In this document: positions 18,719-27,573 of the stretch, piece by piece
Layout of the letters: each line of letters starts with the position of its first letter
How positions within the stretch are numbered: position 1 is the stretch's first letter
Source of the DNA: Lysobacter sp. Root76
Lineage (GTDB): Bacteria; Pseudomonadota; Gammaproteobacteria; Xanthomonadales; Xanthomonadaceae
NCBI RefSeq assembly: GCF_001428685.1
Contig: NZ_LMIK01000005.1
Coordinates: 639,224-703,223, forward strand
Length of the DNA stretch: 64,000 nt
Direction of reading: 5' to 3'
Position numbers and translations under genes: made by a program
The notes under the pieces: generated by a model
What the model was told of the DNA's origin: nothing
The model's database searches: none
What the model saw: only the letters and a program-made list of their open reading frames with translations

Positions 18719-20106
18719 AGCGGCTGATCGCCGCGATCCTGCCCCTGGCCCTGGTGGCCTGCGCTAGCGCCCCCAGGAAACCCGCTTCCCAGTCGGTCGC
18801 CTTGCCCGACCGCGGCGGCGTCGGCCGCAGCAATCTGCCGCCGTCGCAAGGACGCAAGAAGTCGCCGTACGCGCCGGCCCAGGAAGACATGGGCAAGCGC
18901 GGCAACTACACCGCCGGCGGCCTGTACGCGCCGGGCCAGCGCGACAGCACGCCCGACCACGTGCCCGACGTCGACGCGATTCCCGAACCCGAGATCACCG
19001 CCGAGCCGCGCTCGCGTTTCGGCAACCGTTCGCCGTACACCGTGTTGGGCAAGACCTACCGCGTGCTCGACAACCACGACGACTACGTCGAGACCGGCAC
19101 CGCGTCCTACTACGGCCAGAAATTCCACGGCCGCCGCACTTCCAACCTGGAGGTGTACGACATGTACGCCTTCACCGCCGCGCACAAATCGCTGCCGCTG
19201 CCGAGCTTCGCCCGCGTCACCAACCTCGACAACGGCAAGTCGGTGACCGTGCGCGTCAACGACCGCGGCCCGTTCCACGACGGCCGGGTGATCGATCTCA
19301 GCTACGCGGCGGCGGTCAAGCTGGGCATCACCCAGCGCGGCACCGGCCGGGTCGAGGTGCGCGCCCTGCATCCGGGCGATGCGCCGCCGCCGGCCTACGC
19401 CCGCGCCGCCAACAACCCGCCGCCGGCCGTTGCGGCCACGCCGGCCGCAGCGCCGCCCAGCGCGATCGATCGGCTGGTGTCGGCGATGCCGGTCGCCAGC
19501 GCCGCCGCGAGCGAACTGCCGCCGGGCGCGCGCATCGCCACCGGCAAGCCGGCCGCTGCCGTGGCCGCGACGCCGGGCGGCGACTATCGCTTCGACATGA
19601 TGCAGAACGGCAAGGCCATGAGCGCCGACGAGTTCGAGCTGTGGATGAAGTCGCGCCAGGTCCGCGTCGCCACCGGCAAGGCCGTGCGCATCGAGTCGGC
19701 GCCGCCGCGCAAACTCAGCCGCGCCGAACGCCGCGCGCTGGAAAAACGCCAGAAGGCCGAGGCGGTCGCCGCCGCCGCGCTGCCGGCGCCGCCCAAGGCG
19801 CCGCCGCCGCCGACTCCGGCCAAGGCCGCGACCGTGGTCGCCGCCGCCATCGAACGCAATGCCGTGCCGCGCGACGGCGACGTGACCCTGCAGGTCGCCA
19901 GCTTCAGCGCGCGCAGCAACGCCGACCGCGCTCTGGGTATGCTCAAGAGCGCCGGCATCGACGATGCCCGTCTGCTCGACGGCGACGCCAACGGCCAGAA
20001 GGTCTGGCGCCTGCGCGTGGGCCCCTTGCAGGCCGCCGCGGCGCCGGAACTTGCCGCGCGCATCGTCGGTCTGGGGTTCGGACAACCGCAGCGCGTGCGC
20101 GACTGA
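18715..20106 (+). CDS. rlpA: Septal ring lytic transglycosylase RlpA (DPBB + SPOR domains), lipoprotein
   Basis: A 463-residue lipoprotein (lipobox LVAC). The double-psi beta-barrel spans about residues 120-215: ETGTASYYGQKFHGRRT, TAAHKSLPLPSFARVTNLDN, VRVNDRGPFHDGRVIDLSYA. The C-terminal SPOR domain (~385-463, VTLQVASFSARSNADRALGM ... WRLRVGPL) binds glycan stripped of stem peptides and targets septa. Between them lies a long Ala/Pro/Lys-rich linker. RlpA of Pseudomonas aeruginosa is a transglycosylase acting on such denuded strands. The start is coupled to mltB; dacA follows after 211 bases. Confidence 0.93.
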   Translation: MKRLIAAILPLALVACASAPRKPASQSVALPDRGGVGRSNLPPSQGRKKSPYAPAQEDMGKRGNYTAGGLYAPGQRDSTPDHVPDVDAIPEPEITAEPRSRFGNRSPYTVLGKTYRVLDNHDDYVETGTASYYGQKFHGRRTSNLEVYDMYAFTAAHKSLPLPSFARVTNLDNGKSVTVRVNDRGPFHDGRVIDLSYAAAVKLGITQRGTGRVEVRALHPGDAPPPAYARAANNPPPAVAATPAAAPPSAIDRLVSAMPVASAAASELPPGARIATGKPAAAVAATPGGDYRFDMMQNGKAMSADEFELWMKSRQVRVATGKAVRIESAPPRKLSRAERRALEKRQKAEAVAAAALPAPPKAPPPPTPAKAATVVAAAIERNAVPRDGDVTLQVASFSARSNADRALGMLKSAGIDDARLLDGDANGQKVWRLRVGPLQAAAAPELAARIVGLGFGQPQRVRD

Positions 20107-20317
20107 GCGCGCAGGAGCTACATCTCGCTCCGGATGCGTCCGGAGCTGCGCGGGGCAGGACGTCCCGCCGTCGATCGCGGCCCGGGACGGCCGCGTCGAA
20201 CAGACGGGGAGGGCGCAGGCCCGGCCCCGCCGATCTGGAACGCCCCGGACGGGCGGCTCCAGCGCAGAATTCCCAGCCCAGGCCGGCACGAGACCGGCTC
20301 CCCGGAGTAGTAGAACG

Positions 20318-21550
20318 ATGAAAGCCCGCTTCACCCCCCGCGCTGCGGCGCTCGCCGCGCTGACCGCCGCCTGCCTGGTCACGACCACCGCCGGCCTGGT
20401 CTTCGCGCAGTCGCCCGTTCCGAAGCCCGCCGCGGCCCTGCCGCCGGCCAGCGATTCGCTGCCGGTGCCGCCGCCGCCGGCGATCAAGGCCAGCGCCTGG
20501 GTGCTGATGGACGCCGCCAGCGGCAACGTGCTCGCCGGCGAGAACATCGACACCCGGGTCGAGCCGGCCAGCATCACCAAGGTCATGACCAGCTACGTGA
20601 TCGCCGCCGAGCTCAAGGGCGGCAAGGTCAAGGACACCGACCAGGTGATGATGACCGAGAACGCCTGGCGCAAGGGCGGCGCGGCCACCGACGGCAGCTA
20701 CTCCGGCTTCGAGGTCAACAAGACCGCGCCGCTGGTCGACATGGAAAAGGGCATGGTGGTGCAGTCCGGCAACGACGCCGCGATCGCCCTGGCCGAGCAC
20801 GTCGCCGGCAGCGAGGATGCCTTCGCCGCGCTGATGAACCAGTACGCCGCGCGCATCGGCATGAAGAACTCGCACTTCATGAACCCGCACGGCCTGTCGC
20901 AGGAAAACCACTACTCGACCGCGCGCGATCTGGCCCTGCTCGGGCGTGCGCTGATCCACGACTTCCCGGTCGCGTACTCGTACAACAAGATCAAGGAACT
21001 CAAGGTCGGCCCGATCCTGCAGTCCAACCGCAACCGGCTGCTGTGGCGCGACCCCTCGGTCGACGGCATCAAGACCGGCCACCACTCCGGCGCCGGCTAC
21101 TGCCTGATGGGCTCGGCCCTGCGCGGCGACCAGCGCCTGATCTCGGTGGTGATGGGCTCGACCTCGGACGATCAGCGCACCGTCGACAGCCAGGCGCTGC
21201 TGAACTGGGGCTTCCGCTTCTACGAAACCCACCGTCTCTACGACGCCGGCAAGGCCATCGCCAAGCAGAAGGTCTGGAAGGGCACGGCCGACGAAGCCCA
21301 GCTCGGCGTCGCCGAGCCGCTGCTGGTCACGGTGCCGCGCGGCAAGTACGCCCAGCTCAAGCCGAGCATGGACGTCAGCAAGACCCTGGTCGCCCCGATC
21401 AAGAAGGGCCAGGCCGTGGGCACGGTCAAGGTCGTGCTGGACGGCAAGGTCATCGCCCAGCGCCCGCTGGTCGCGCTCAACGCGATCGAAGAGGGCGGCT
21501 TCTTCAAGCGCCTGTGGGACGAGTTCTGGATGTGGTGGGAGTCGGAATAA
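20318..21550 (+). CDS. dacA: D-alanyl-D-alanine carboxypeptidase (PBP5/6 type)
   Basis: A 410-residue low-molecular-weight PBP with a signal peptide ending near LVFAQS. Active-site motifs are Ser85-x-x-Lys88 (ASITKVM), Ser150-Gly-Asn (VVQSGNDAAIALAEH), and Lys252-Thr-Gly (DGIKTGHHSGAGYCL). The C-terminal PBP5-associated beta domain follows, and FKRLWDEFWMWW at the end is the amphipathic membrane-anchoring helix. It trims the terminal D-Ala from pentapeptides, limiting crosslinking. The ATG at 20318 is preferred because upstream in-frame sequence is not protein-like. A strong terminator sits 30 bases downstream. Confidence 0.95.
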   Translation: MKARFTPRAAALAALTAACLVTTTAGLVFAQSPVPKPAAALPPASDSLPVPPPPAIKASAWVLMDAASGNVLAGENIDTRVEPASITKVMTSYVIAAELKGGKVKDTDQVMMTENAWRKGGAATDGSYSGFEVNKTAPLVDMEKGMVVQSGNDAAIALAEHVAGSEDAFAALMNQYAARIGMKNSHFMNPHGLSQENHYSTARDLALLGRALIHDFPVAYSYNKIKELKVGPILQSNRNRLLWRDPSVDGIKTGHHSGAGYCLMGSALRGDQRLISVVMGSTSDDQRTVDSQALLNWGFRFYETHRLYDAGKAIAKQKVWKGTADEAQLGVAEPLLVTVPRGKYAQLKPSMDVSKTLVAPIKKGQAVGTVKVVLDGKVIAQRPLVALNAIEEGGFFKRLWDEFWMWWESE

Positions 21551-21579
21551 ACGGCTCGCGCACCGCAGCGTGAATCAGG

Positions 21580-21604
21580 AAAGGCCGGCGCAAGCCGGCC
21601 TTTT
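21580..21604 (+). terminator. Rho-independent terminator after dacA
   Basis: AAAGGCCGGC, loop GCAA, GCCGGCCTTTT: a stable stem ending in four Ts, 30 bases past the dacA stop. It probably closes the mltB-rlpA-dacA block. Confidence 0.88.
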
Positions 21605-21657
21605 CCGTTGCGGCGCCGCGCGCGCGAGTTCCGATGCCGATTCCTGGCCGATTCCTG

Positions 21658-21680
21658 TAGGAGCGGCGTGAGCCGCGACC
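21658..21680. repeat. REP element (type B, GGAGCGGCGTGAGCCGCGA)
   Basis: TAGGAGCGGCGTGAGCCGCG with a GCGGC/GCCGC dyad. Further copies in both orientations occur at 28498-28693 and 31903-32003. This class is common in Xanthomonadaceae and is distinct from the CCCTCTCCCGC type. Confidence 0.7.
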
Positions 21681-21719
21681 GCGCGCTCGCGCTGGCGACG
21701 TCCCTCCCGACTCACCCTC

Positions 21720-21750
21720 GTAGGATGTGGTGAGCACAGCGAACCGCATC
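21720..21750. repeat. Left inverted REP flanking the RAYT gene
   Basis: A 31-base sequence starting GTAGGATGTGGTGAGC and ending GAACCGCATC lies 7 bases from the 3' end of the transposase gene. Its reverse complement, with two mismatches, lies at 22400-22430 on the other side. A related element appears at 28431. Confidence 0.75.
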
Positions 21751-21757
21751 GCCCACG

Positions 21758-22291
21758 TCACTCCCCAAACGACCGCCTCCCGAAATCCCGCGCCACGCCC
21801 CAATCGATGGGATAGACGCCGCTACGAACGTAACGATGAAAACTCGAATACGGCCAATCCTTCGCCGTCATCACCAAACCGTGCTTCACCGGGTTGTAGT
21901 GGATGTAGTCGCAGTGTGCATTCAGATCGGCCTGATCGCGGATCAGATGGTCCCAGAAGCGTCGCTGCCAGATTCCGCGCTCCCCGCGCCCGCTGCGACT
22001 CGTCGATCGTCGTTCCAGCCGGGGTAACCGCCGTGCGAATCCGGCCTTGATCAGGCCCCAGCGCAGGCCGATACCGGTGTCGTCCGGCGGCAGCGTCCAT
22101 ACGGCGTGGAGATGATCGGGCAGCACCACCATCGCCTCGATCCGGAAGGGATGGCGCGTCTTGACCGCCGCAATCACGCTGCGAAGCAGTTCGACGCGTT
22201 CGATCAGCAGTCGATTGTCGCCACGCAGGGCGAGGTTGGTGGTGAAGAACCAAGTCGCGCCGGGCGCGAACGGGCGGCGATAGCGGGTCAT
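21758..22291 (-). mobile_element. REP-associated tyrosine transposase (RAYT, IS200/IS605-like)
   Basis: A complete 177-residue TnpA_REP protein. The HUH motif is DHLHAVW at about residue 62, and the tyrosine helix is YIHYNPVKHGLV near residue 137, preceded by IWQRRFWDHLIRD. Y1-family transposases with this YIHxNPVK signature are thought to mobilise REP sequences as single strands, and one copy per REP family is typical. The gene sits between inverted 31-base REPs (21720 and 22400), the BIME-like arrangement expected of a RAYT locus. The ATG at 22291 is a natural start and the gene appears intact. Confidence 0.9.
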
Positions 22292-22399
22292 CGTCCTGGC
22301 TCGAAGTGAGTGAGCTCAGGGTGGTAGCTGCGATGCGCTTTCGGTATCCGGAAAAGGCGTGTTCGAGGGTGGGGGAAGTCTGACGTGAGAGGGGAGGGT

Positions 22400-22430
22400 G
22401 ATGCGGTTCGCTACGCTCACCACATCCTAC
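22400..22430. repeat. Right inverted REP flanking the RAYT gene
   Basis: GATGCGGTTCGC ... CACATCCTAC, the near-perfect reverse complement of the element at 21720-21750, about 110 bases upstream of the RAYT start codon. Together the two bound a ~710-base unit. Confidence 0.75.
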
Positions 22431-22458
22431 GGTTGGCATGGTGGCGATCGGGCGCGCC

Positions 22459-22662
22459 CTAAAACCGCAAAAAATACGGAATCGCTGCCAGCCCGGCCCC
22501 GATCAGCACCATCGCCCAGTTGTTGGACACGAAATAGGGGAACACCATCAGCCCGAGCCCGCACAGCAGCGGCACCGGGGCGCCCTGGCGCTTGCCGTAG
22601 ATGAAGTAACCCAGGCCGATCGAGCCGAACAGCAAGCCCCACCAGAGCGACGCTGTATTCAT
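22459..22662 (-). CDS. Small two-helix membrane protein of unknown function
   Basis: A 67-residue protein: MNTASLWWGLLFGSIGLGYF, a short basic loop YGKRQGAPVPLL, then GLGLMVFPYFVSNNWAMVLI and a C-terminal PYFLRF. Two or three membrane segments are likely, with a glycine-rich first helix. An AGGAG sequence 9 bases before the ATG at 22662 supports this start over an in-frame ATG 18 bases upstream. I recognise no characterised family; similar small proteins are found annotated as hypothetical in Xanthomonadaceae. It is divergent from ybeD. Confidence 0.65.
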   Translation of the reverse strand: MNTASLWWGLLFGSIGLGYFIYGKRQGAPVPLLCGLGLMVFPYFVSNNWAMVLIGAGLAAIPYFLRF

Positions 22663-22743
22663 CTGCTGTGACTCCTGCAACCGGTGCCTGAGCGCATCCT
22701 ACGCCGGGTTGGGTTCGGGCTCCCGCGGACCCATAATCGACGC

Positions 22744-23022
22744 ATGAACATCAACTCCGACAACCCCGATCACGGCTTCCAGTTCCCCGGTACGTTCGAG
22801 CTCAGCGCCATGGGCTCGGCCGAGGCCGGGCTGGAGCGCGAGCTGCCGCAGCTGCTGATCGGCGCCGGCATCGAAGTCGAGGCCGAAACCATCCAGTGGA
22901 AGCACTCGGCCAGCGGCAAGTACGTGTCGGTACGGATCAGCTTCCGCGCCGTCAGCCGCGAGCAGTACGACCTGGCCCACCAGGTCCTGCGCGAGCATCC
23001 GGAAGTGAAGTGGACGCTGTAA
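22744..23022 (+). CDS. ybeD: DUF493 family protein YbeD
   Basis: A 92-residue protein with the small ferredoxin-like fold of the YbeD/DUF493 family: [15 protein letters not shown] at the N-terminus, the [18 protein letters not shown] strand-helix, and the terminal [12 protein letters not shown]. The family resembles the regulatory ACT-like domain but has no firm biochemical role. It lies directly upstream of lipB here as in E. coli and overlaps its probable GTG start by 13 bases, which supports the identification. Confidence 0.88.
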   Translation: MNINSDNPDHGFQFPGTFELSAMGSAEAGLERELPQLLIGAGIEVEAETIQWKHSASGKYVSVRISFRAVSREQYDLAHQVLREHPEVKWTL

Positions 23023-23702
23023 TCGACGCGGTCGCGGCGGTGCTGGGCGGCGCTGGGCGCCTGCCGGCCGCGCAACTGCGCGATCTCGGCCGCCAGCCCT
23101 ACGAGCCGGTCTGGCGTGCGATGCAGGCCTTCACCGACGCCCGCGACGCCGAGACCCCCGACGAGCTGTGGCTGGTCGAGCACGACCCGGTGTTCACCCT
23201 GGGCCAGGCCGGCAAGGACGAGCACGTGCTGATGCCGGGCGACATCCCGGTGCTGCACGTCGACCGCGGCGGCCAGGTGACCTACCACGGCCCCGGCCAG
23301 ATCGTGCTGTACCCGCTGCTGGACCTGCGCCGGCTCAAGGTCGGCGTGCGCGAGTACGTGGACCGGATCGAGCAGGCGGTGATCGACACCCTGGGCGAAT
23401 GGAACATTGAGGGCGGCCGCCGCGACGGCGCACCCGGCGTCTACGTCGCCGGGGCCAAGGTCATGGCCCTGGGCATCCGGGTCCGCCGCGGCTGCACCTT
23501 CCACGGCCTGGCCTTCAATATCGCCATGGACCTGTCGCCCTACCAGCGCATCAATCCCTGTGGTTACCAGGGGTTGCAGGTGACCTCGGTGGTAGACTTG
23601 GGCGGCCCGTCCGGGCTGGATGCGGTCAAGCCGGTCCTGGTCGACCACCTGGCCCGGCAGTTCGGCCTGACGGTGGAAACCGCCGAGCCGTTGAGCTTCT
23701 GA
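23010..23702 (+). CDS. lipB: Octanoyl-[acyl-carrier-protein]:protein N-octanoyltransferase LipB
   Basis: About 230 residues. LipB moves the octanoyl chain from ACP to a lipoyl-domain lysine, the first step of lipoate synthesis. Conserved blocks are [53 protein letters not shown] with catalytic Lys150, and [10 protein letters not shown] with the acyl-carrying Cys184. The start is a judgement: GTG at 23010 (inside the end of ybeD) or GTG at 23040 both fit; no ATG is available. lipA follows after a REP-containing gap. Confidence 0.93.
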   Translation: MDAVIDAVAAVLGGAGRLPAAQLRDLGRQPYEPVWRAMQAFTDARDAETPDELWLVEHDPVFTLGQAGKDEHVLMPGDIPVLHVDRGGQVTYHGPGQIVLYPLLDLRRLKVGVREYVDRIEQAVIDTLGEWNIEGGRRDGAPGVYVAGAKVMALGIRVRRGCTFHGLAFNIAMDLSPYQRINPCGYQGLQVTSVVDLGGPSGLDAVKPVLVDHLARQFGLTVETAEPLSF

Positions 23703-23737
23703 TTGCCCTCTCCTGTCCTCGGGAAGGGGTGTTCGAT

Positions 23738-23860
23738 CCCCTTCTCCCGCTAGCGGGAGAAGGGGCCCGAAGGGCGGATGAGGGCCCGCGAATCCGCCAG
23801 CCGCCGCGAAACCCGCGGTGCCCGCCCTCAGCCCAACCCTCTCCCGCCAGCGGAAGAGGG
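23738..23860. repeat. Two REP hairpins (type A) between lipB and lipA
   Basis: CCCCTTCTCCCGC/GCGGGAGAAGGGG at 23738-23765 and CCCTCTCCCGC/GCGGAAGAGGG at 23837-23860 (one mismatch), about 70 bases apart and in opposite orientation by their flanking sequence. They fill most of the 187-base space within the lip operon. Confidence 0.75.
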
Positions 23861-23889
23861 AGCCAAACGACAAGAGTCCACGCAGCGCC

Positions 23890-24918
23890 ATGACCGATCC
23901 CGCCTCCAAGACCATCCCGCTCACGGTAGTCAGCGGTAGCGACGCGCCGGCGGTGCTGCAGTCGACCACCATGACGCCCGGTGCGAAGCAGCTCGGCGGC
24001 GACAAGATCAACCGCTCGCCGGTGCAGTTCGTCGACGCCCCGGTGCTGCGCAAGCCGTCCTGGATCCGCGTTCGCATCCCCTCGGGCAACTCGGTCGCCC
24101 AGCTCAAGGCCAAGCTGCGCGAAAACCGCCTGGTCACGGTCTGCGAAGAGGCCAGCTGCCCGAACATCCACGAGTGCTTCAGCCACGGCACCGCGACCTT
24201 CATGATCCTGGGCGAGGTCTGCACGCGCCGCTGCTCGTTCTGCGACGTCGCCCACGGCCGGCCGAAGCCGCCGGACGCGAGCGAGCCGGCCAACCTGGCC
24301 CGCACCGTCGCCGACATGGGCCTGAAGTACGTGGTCATCACCAGCGTCGATCGCGACGACCTGCGCGACGGCGGCGCCCAGCACTTCGTCGACTGCATCG
24401 CCGCGGTCCGCAGCGAGAGCCCGCGCACCAAGATCGAGATCCTCACGCCCGACTTCCGCGGCAAGGGCCGCATGGAGCGCGCGCTGGAGATCCTGAACAC
24501 CAACCCGCCGGACGTGTTCAACCACAACGTCGAGACCGTGCCGGACCTCTACAGCAACGTGCGCCCGGGCGCCGACTATCAGTGGTCGCTGACCCTGCTG
24601 CAGAAGTTCAAGGCCCAGCACCCGGAGGTCGCGACCAAATCCGGCATCATGCTCGGCCTGGGCGAGACCATGGAGCAGGTGCAGGCCACGCTGCGCGACC
24701 TGCGCGCGCACGACGTCGACATGATCACCATCGGCCAGTACCTGCAGCCGACCCCGCACCACCATCCGGTGCTGCGCTACTGGACCCCGGACGAGTTCAA
24801 GGAACTCGAGCTCTACGGCATGGCGCTGGGCTTCACCCATGTCGCCTCGGGCCCGCTGGTGCGCTCGTCCTACCACGCCGACCGCCAGGCGATCGAAGCC
24901 GGCTTCGCCGCCGCCTGA
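23890..24918 (+). CDS. lipA: Lipoyl synthase LipA (radical SAM)
   Basis: A 342-residue radical SAM enzyme that inserts two sulfurs into protein-bound octanoyl groups. Both iron-sulfur clusters are accounted for: the auxiliary cluster in [12 protein letters not shown] (Cys85, Cys90, Cys96) and the radical SAM cluster in CTRRCSFC (Cys111, Cys115, Cys118). The C-terminal RSSYHA serine, the unusual ligand of the auxiliary cluster, is present in [11 protein letters not shown]. The ~50 N-terminal residues before KPSWIR are variable. The ATG at 23890 is used; upstream in-frame sequence is REP DNA. Confidence 0.96.
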   Translation: MTDPASKTIPLTVVSGSDAPAVLQSTTMTPGAKQLGGDKINRSPVQFVDAPVLRKPSWIRVRIPSGNSVAQLKAKLRENRLVTVCEEASCPNIHECFSHGTATFMILGEVCTRRCSFCDVAHGRPKPPDASEPANLARTVADMGLKYVVITSVDRDDLRDGGAQHFVDCIAAVRSESPRTKIEILTPDFRGKGRMERALEILNTNPPDVFNHNVETVPDLYSNVRPGADYQWSLTLLQKFKAQHPEVATKSGIMLGLGETMEQVQATLRDLRAHDVDMITIGQYLQPTPHHHPVLRYWTPDEFKELELYGMALGFTHVASGPLVRSSYHADRQAIEAGFAAA

Positions 24919-25203
24919 GTGCGCCAACCGGCCGATTTCGTACGGCCGCAAGCCGCGGCCGGGCTCGCCGATGGCCGAATGCCCGCCGTCGGGCCGCGAC
25001 CGATCGAGCTGCCGACAGCTGGTCCGGCGTGCCGGCGTAACGCCCGGCTAACGCCCCGCTAACCCCCGTCGTCGCGAACCTGAACGCCATTCGCCCCCGG
25101 ATGCCCGAAACCCTTACTGCCGCGCGTGACAGGCACGGCAACTTTCGGCACTGTGGGCTTGTCCAATCCCGCTACATCCTCGACGCCTAGGCCAAGCTCG
25201 GCC

Positions 25204-27405
25204 ATGAAGACCCCCGCGATGACCGCCAAGACCACTCTGCTCGCTTTCCTGCTGACCGCCCCGCTCGCGCTGCTCGCGCGTGCCGATGCCGGCGGCGCCC
25301 CGAACGCGTTGGCCAACGCGCCGACCGCCGACCAGGCCACCGCCGCCAAGCTCGTGTACGGCGTGCTGTCCGACAGTCGCTACGCCTACCGGCCGCGCGC
25401 GCTCGACGACACCCTGTCGGCCGACATGCACAAGCGTTATCTCGAATCGCTGGACGCGGGCAAGCAGTACTTCACCGCCCAGGACATCGCCAAGTTCGAT
25501 GCCTACAAGACCAAGCTCGACGACGCCATCCGCGGCGGCGACCTGAGCCCGGCCTACGCGATCTTCGCCACCTTCAAGCAACGCGTCGACGAGCGGGTGA
25601 ACTACGCGCGCGCGCTGCTCAAGCAGGACATCTTCAGCTTCGAAGGCAACGACCGCTTCGAATACGACCGCGAGAAAGCGCCGTGGCCCGCCGACACCGC
25701 CGCGCTCGACGCGCTGTGGAAGCAGTCGGTGCGCAACGACTGGCTGCGCCTGAAGCTGGCCGGCAAGAAGCCCGAAGACATCCGCAAGACCCTGGACAAG
25801 CGTTACCAGAATCTCGCCAAGGGCTTCTCCGAGCTCAAGAGCGAAGACGTGTTCCAGACCTTCGTCAACAGCTACGCCAACGCGATCGATCCGCACACCG
25901 ACTACTTCACGCCCAAGTCGGCCGACAACTTCAACATGACCATGTCGCTGTCGCTGGAAGGCATCGGCGCGGTGCTGCAGAAGCAGGACGACGTGGTCGC
26001 GATCCGCGAGATCGTGCCCGGCGGTCCGGCCGGCAACTCCGGCAAGATCAAGGTCGGCGACCGCGTGGTCGCGGTCGGCCAGGGCGACAGCGGCGCGATG
26101 GAAGACGTGATCGGCTGGCGCATCGACGACGTGGTCGCCAAGATCCGCGGCGCCAAGGGCACCAAGGTGCGCCTGGACGTGATTCCGGCCGAAGCCGGCC
26201 TGGACAGCAAGCCCAACCGCCTGGTGCTGGTGCGCGACAAGGTGCGCCTGGAAGACCAGGCCGCCAAGTCCGAAATCATCACCATCCCGGCCACCGGCGA
26301 CGCCCCGGCCAAGCGCATCGGCGTGATCAAGCTGCCGGGCTTCTATCAGGACTTCGAAGGCCGCCGCAAGAACAGCACCGACTACGCCTCGGCCACCCGC
26401 GACGTCAGCAAGCTGCTGACCAAGCTGCGCGCCGACAAGATCGACGGCGTGGTCCTGGACCTGCGCTACAACGGCGGCGGTTCGCTGGACGAAGCCATCG
26501 AGCTCACCGGCCTGTTCATCGACCGCGGCCCGGTGGTGCAGGTGCGCCAGTCCGGCGGCCGTATCGAGGTCAACGGCGACGACGATTCCGGCATCGCCTG
26601 GGAAGGTCCGCTGGCGGTGCTGATCAACCGCGGTTCGGCCTCGGCCTCGGAAATCTTCGCCGGCGCGATCCAGGACTACGGCCGCGGCCTGGTCATCGGC
26701 GAGACCACCTTCGGCAAGGGCACCGTGCAGAACATGCTCGACCTCGACCGCTGGCCGGCCAACGAAGGCCCGCGCTTCGGCCAGGTCAAGCTGACCATCG
26801 CCCAGTTCTTCCGCGTCAGCGGCGGCTCGACCCAGAACAAGGGCGTGGTGCCGGACCTGTCGTTCCCGGCCTCGGTCGACGCCAGCGAATACGGCGAGAG
26901 CACCTACGACAACGCGCTGCCGTGGACCAAGATCGCCGCGGTGCCGCACGTGCGCTACGGCAACTTCGCGCCGCTGCTGCCCAAGCTGTCGGCGTTGCAC
27001 GACAGCCGCGTCGCCGGCGACAAGGAATTCCAGTGGTGGTCGCAGGACGTGACCGAGTTCCGCGAGGAACGCGCCAAGAAGTCGATCACGCTCAACGAGG
27101 CCGAGCGCCGCGCCGAGCGCGACCGCGACGACAGCAAGCGCAAGCAGCGCCAGGCCGAGCGCAAGACCATGGGCCTGGACCTGGATCCGCTGGCCGACGA
27201 CAACGGCGACGACGGCCTGCAGTCCAGCGAGCGCAACCTGGCTCAGGAAGTCGCGCGCGAGAAGGCCGCCGAAAAGCGTCCGGACCCGCTGTTGCGCGAA
27301 TCGGCCTCCATCCTGGCCGACGCGGTGCGCCTGCTCAACGACGATCGCCAGCTGTCGGCGCAGGTGCTCCCGACCGCGAGCAAGCCGGGGCATTGGGCCG
27401 ACTGA
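25204..27405 (+). CDS. prc: Carboxy-terminal processing protease (tail-specific protease Prc/Tsp)
   Basis: A 733-residue periplasmic S41 protease with a signal peptide cleaved near ALLARADA. After an N-terminal helical DUF3340-type region comes a PDZ domain (~240-330, MSLSLEGIGAVLQKQDDVV) and the protease core. The catalytic dyad fits Tsp: Ser480 in NRGSASASEIFAG and Lys505 in TTFGKGTVQN, 25 residues apart, with Asp491 in QDYGRG. The C-terminal ~200 residues (FREERAKKSITLNEAERR ...) match the Prc-specific tail. It degrades or trims periplasmic proteins, including some murein hydrolases in other bacteria. ATG 25204 is preferred to an upstream GTG. Confidence 0.94.
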   Translation: MKTPAMTAKTTLLAFLLTAPLALLARADAGGAPNALANAPTADQATAAKLVYGVLSDSRYAYRPRALDDTLSADMHKRYLESLDAGKQYFTAQDIAKFDAYKTKLDDAIRGGDLSPAYAIFATFKQRVDERVNYARALLKQDIFSFEGNDRFEYDREKAPWPADTAALDALWKQSVRNDWLRLKLAGKKPEDIRKTLDKRYQNLAKGFSELKSEDVFQTFVNSYANAIDPHTDYFTPKSADNFNMTMSLSLEGIGAVLQKQDDVVAIREIVPGGPAGNSGKIKVGDRVVAVGQGDSGAMEDVIGWRIDDVVAKIRGAKGTKVRLDVIPAEAGLDSKPNRLVLVRDKVRLEDQAAKSEIITIPATGDAPAKRIGVIKLPGFYQDFEGRRKNSTDYASATRDVSKLLTKLRADKIDGVVLDLRYNGGGSLDEAIELTGLFIDRGPVVQVRQSGGRIEVNGDDDSGIAWEGPLAVLINRGSASASEIFAGAIQDYGRGLVIGETTFGKGTVQNMLDLDRWPANEGPRFGQVKLTIAQFFRVSGGSTQNKGVVPDLSFPASVDASEYGESTYDNALPWTKIAAVPHVRYGNFAPLLPKLSALHDSRVAGDKEFQWWSQDVTEFREERAKKSITLNEAERRAERDRDDSKRKQRQAERKTMGLDLDPLADDNGDDGLQSSERNLAQEVAREKAAEKRPDPLLRESASILADAVRLLNDDRQLSAQVLPTASKPGHWAD

Positions 27406-27429
27406 GCCTGCTGCACGGCGTATCGACAG

Positions 27430-27464
27430 GGCGCGTTCCTTCGGGGCGCGCCTTCGTCGTTTTT
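27430..27464 (+). terminator. Possible terminator after prc
   Basis: GGCGCG (27430-27435) and CGCGCC (27447-27452) can pair, with a run of five Ts at 27460-27464. The stem is short and the T-run is 7 bases away, so this is only a candidate. Confidence 0.4.
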
Positions 27465-27573
27465 GGCCACCGCAGCGACGTCCCGGCCCGGCCTGAGCGG
27501 GTGCTGACGCGGGCCGGGGCTGGGGTGCAAGAATCGGATATCGCGCCTGCGCAGGCGGCCGTACCCTGAGGCC

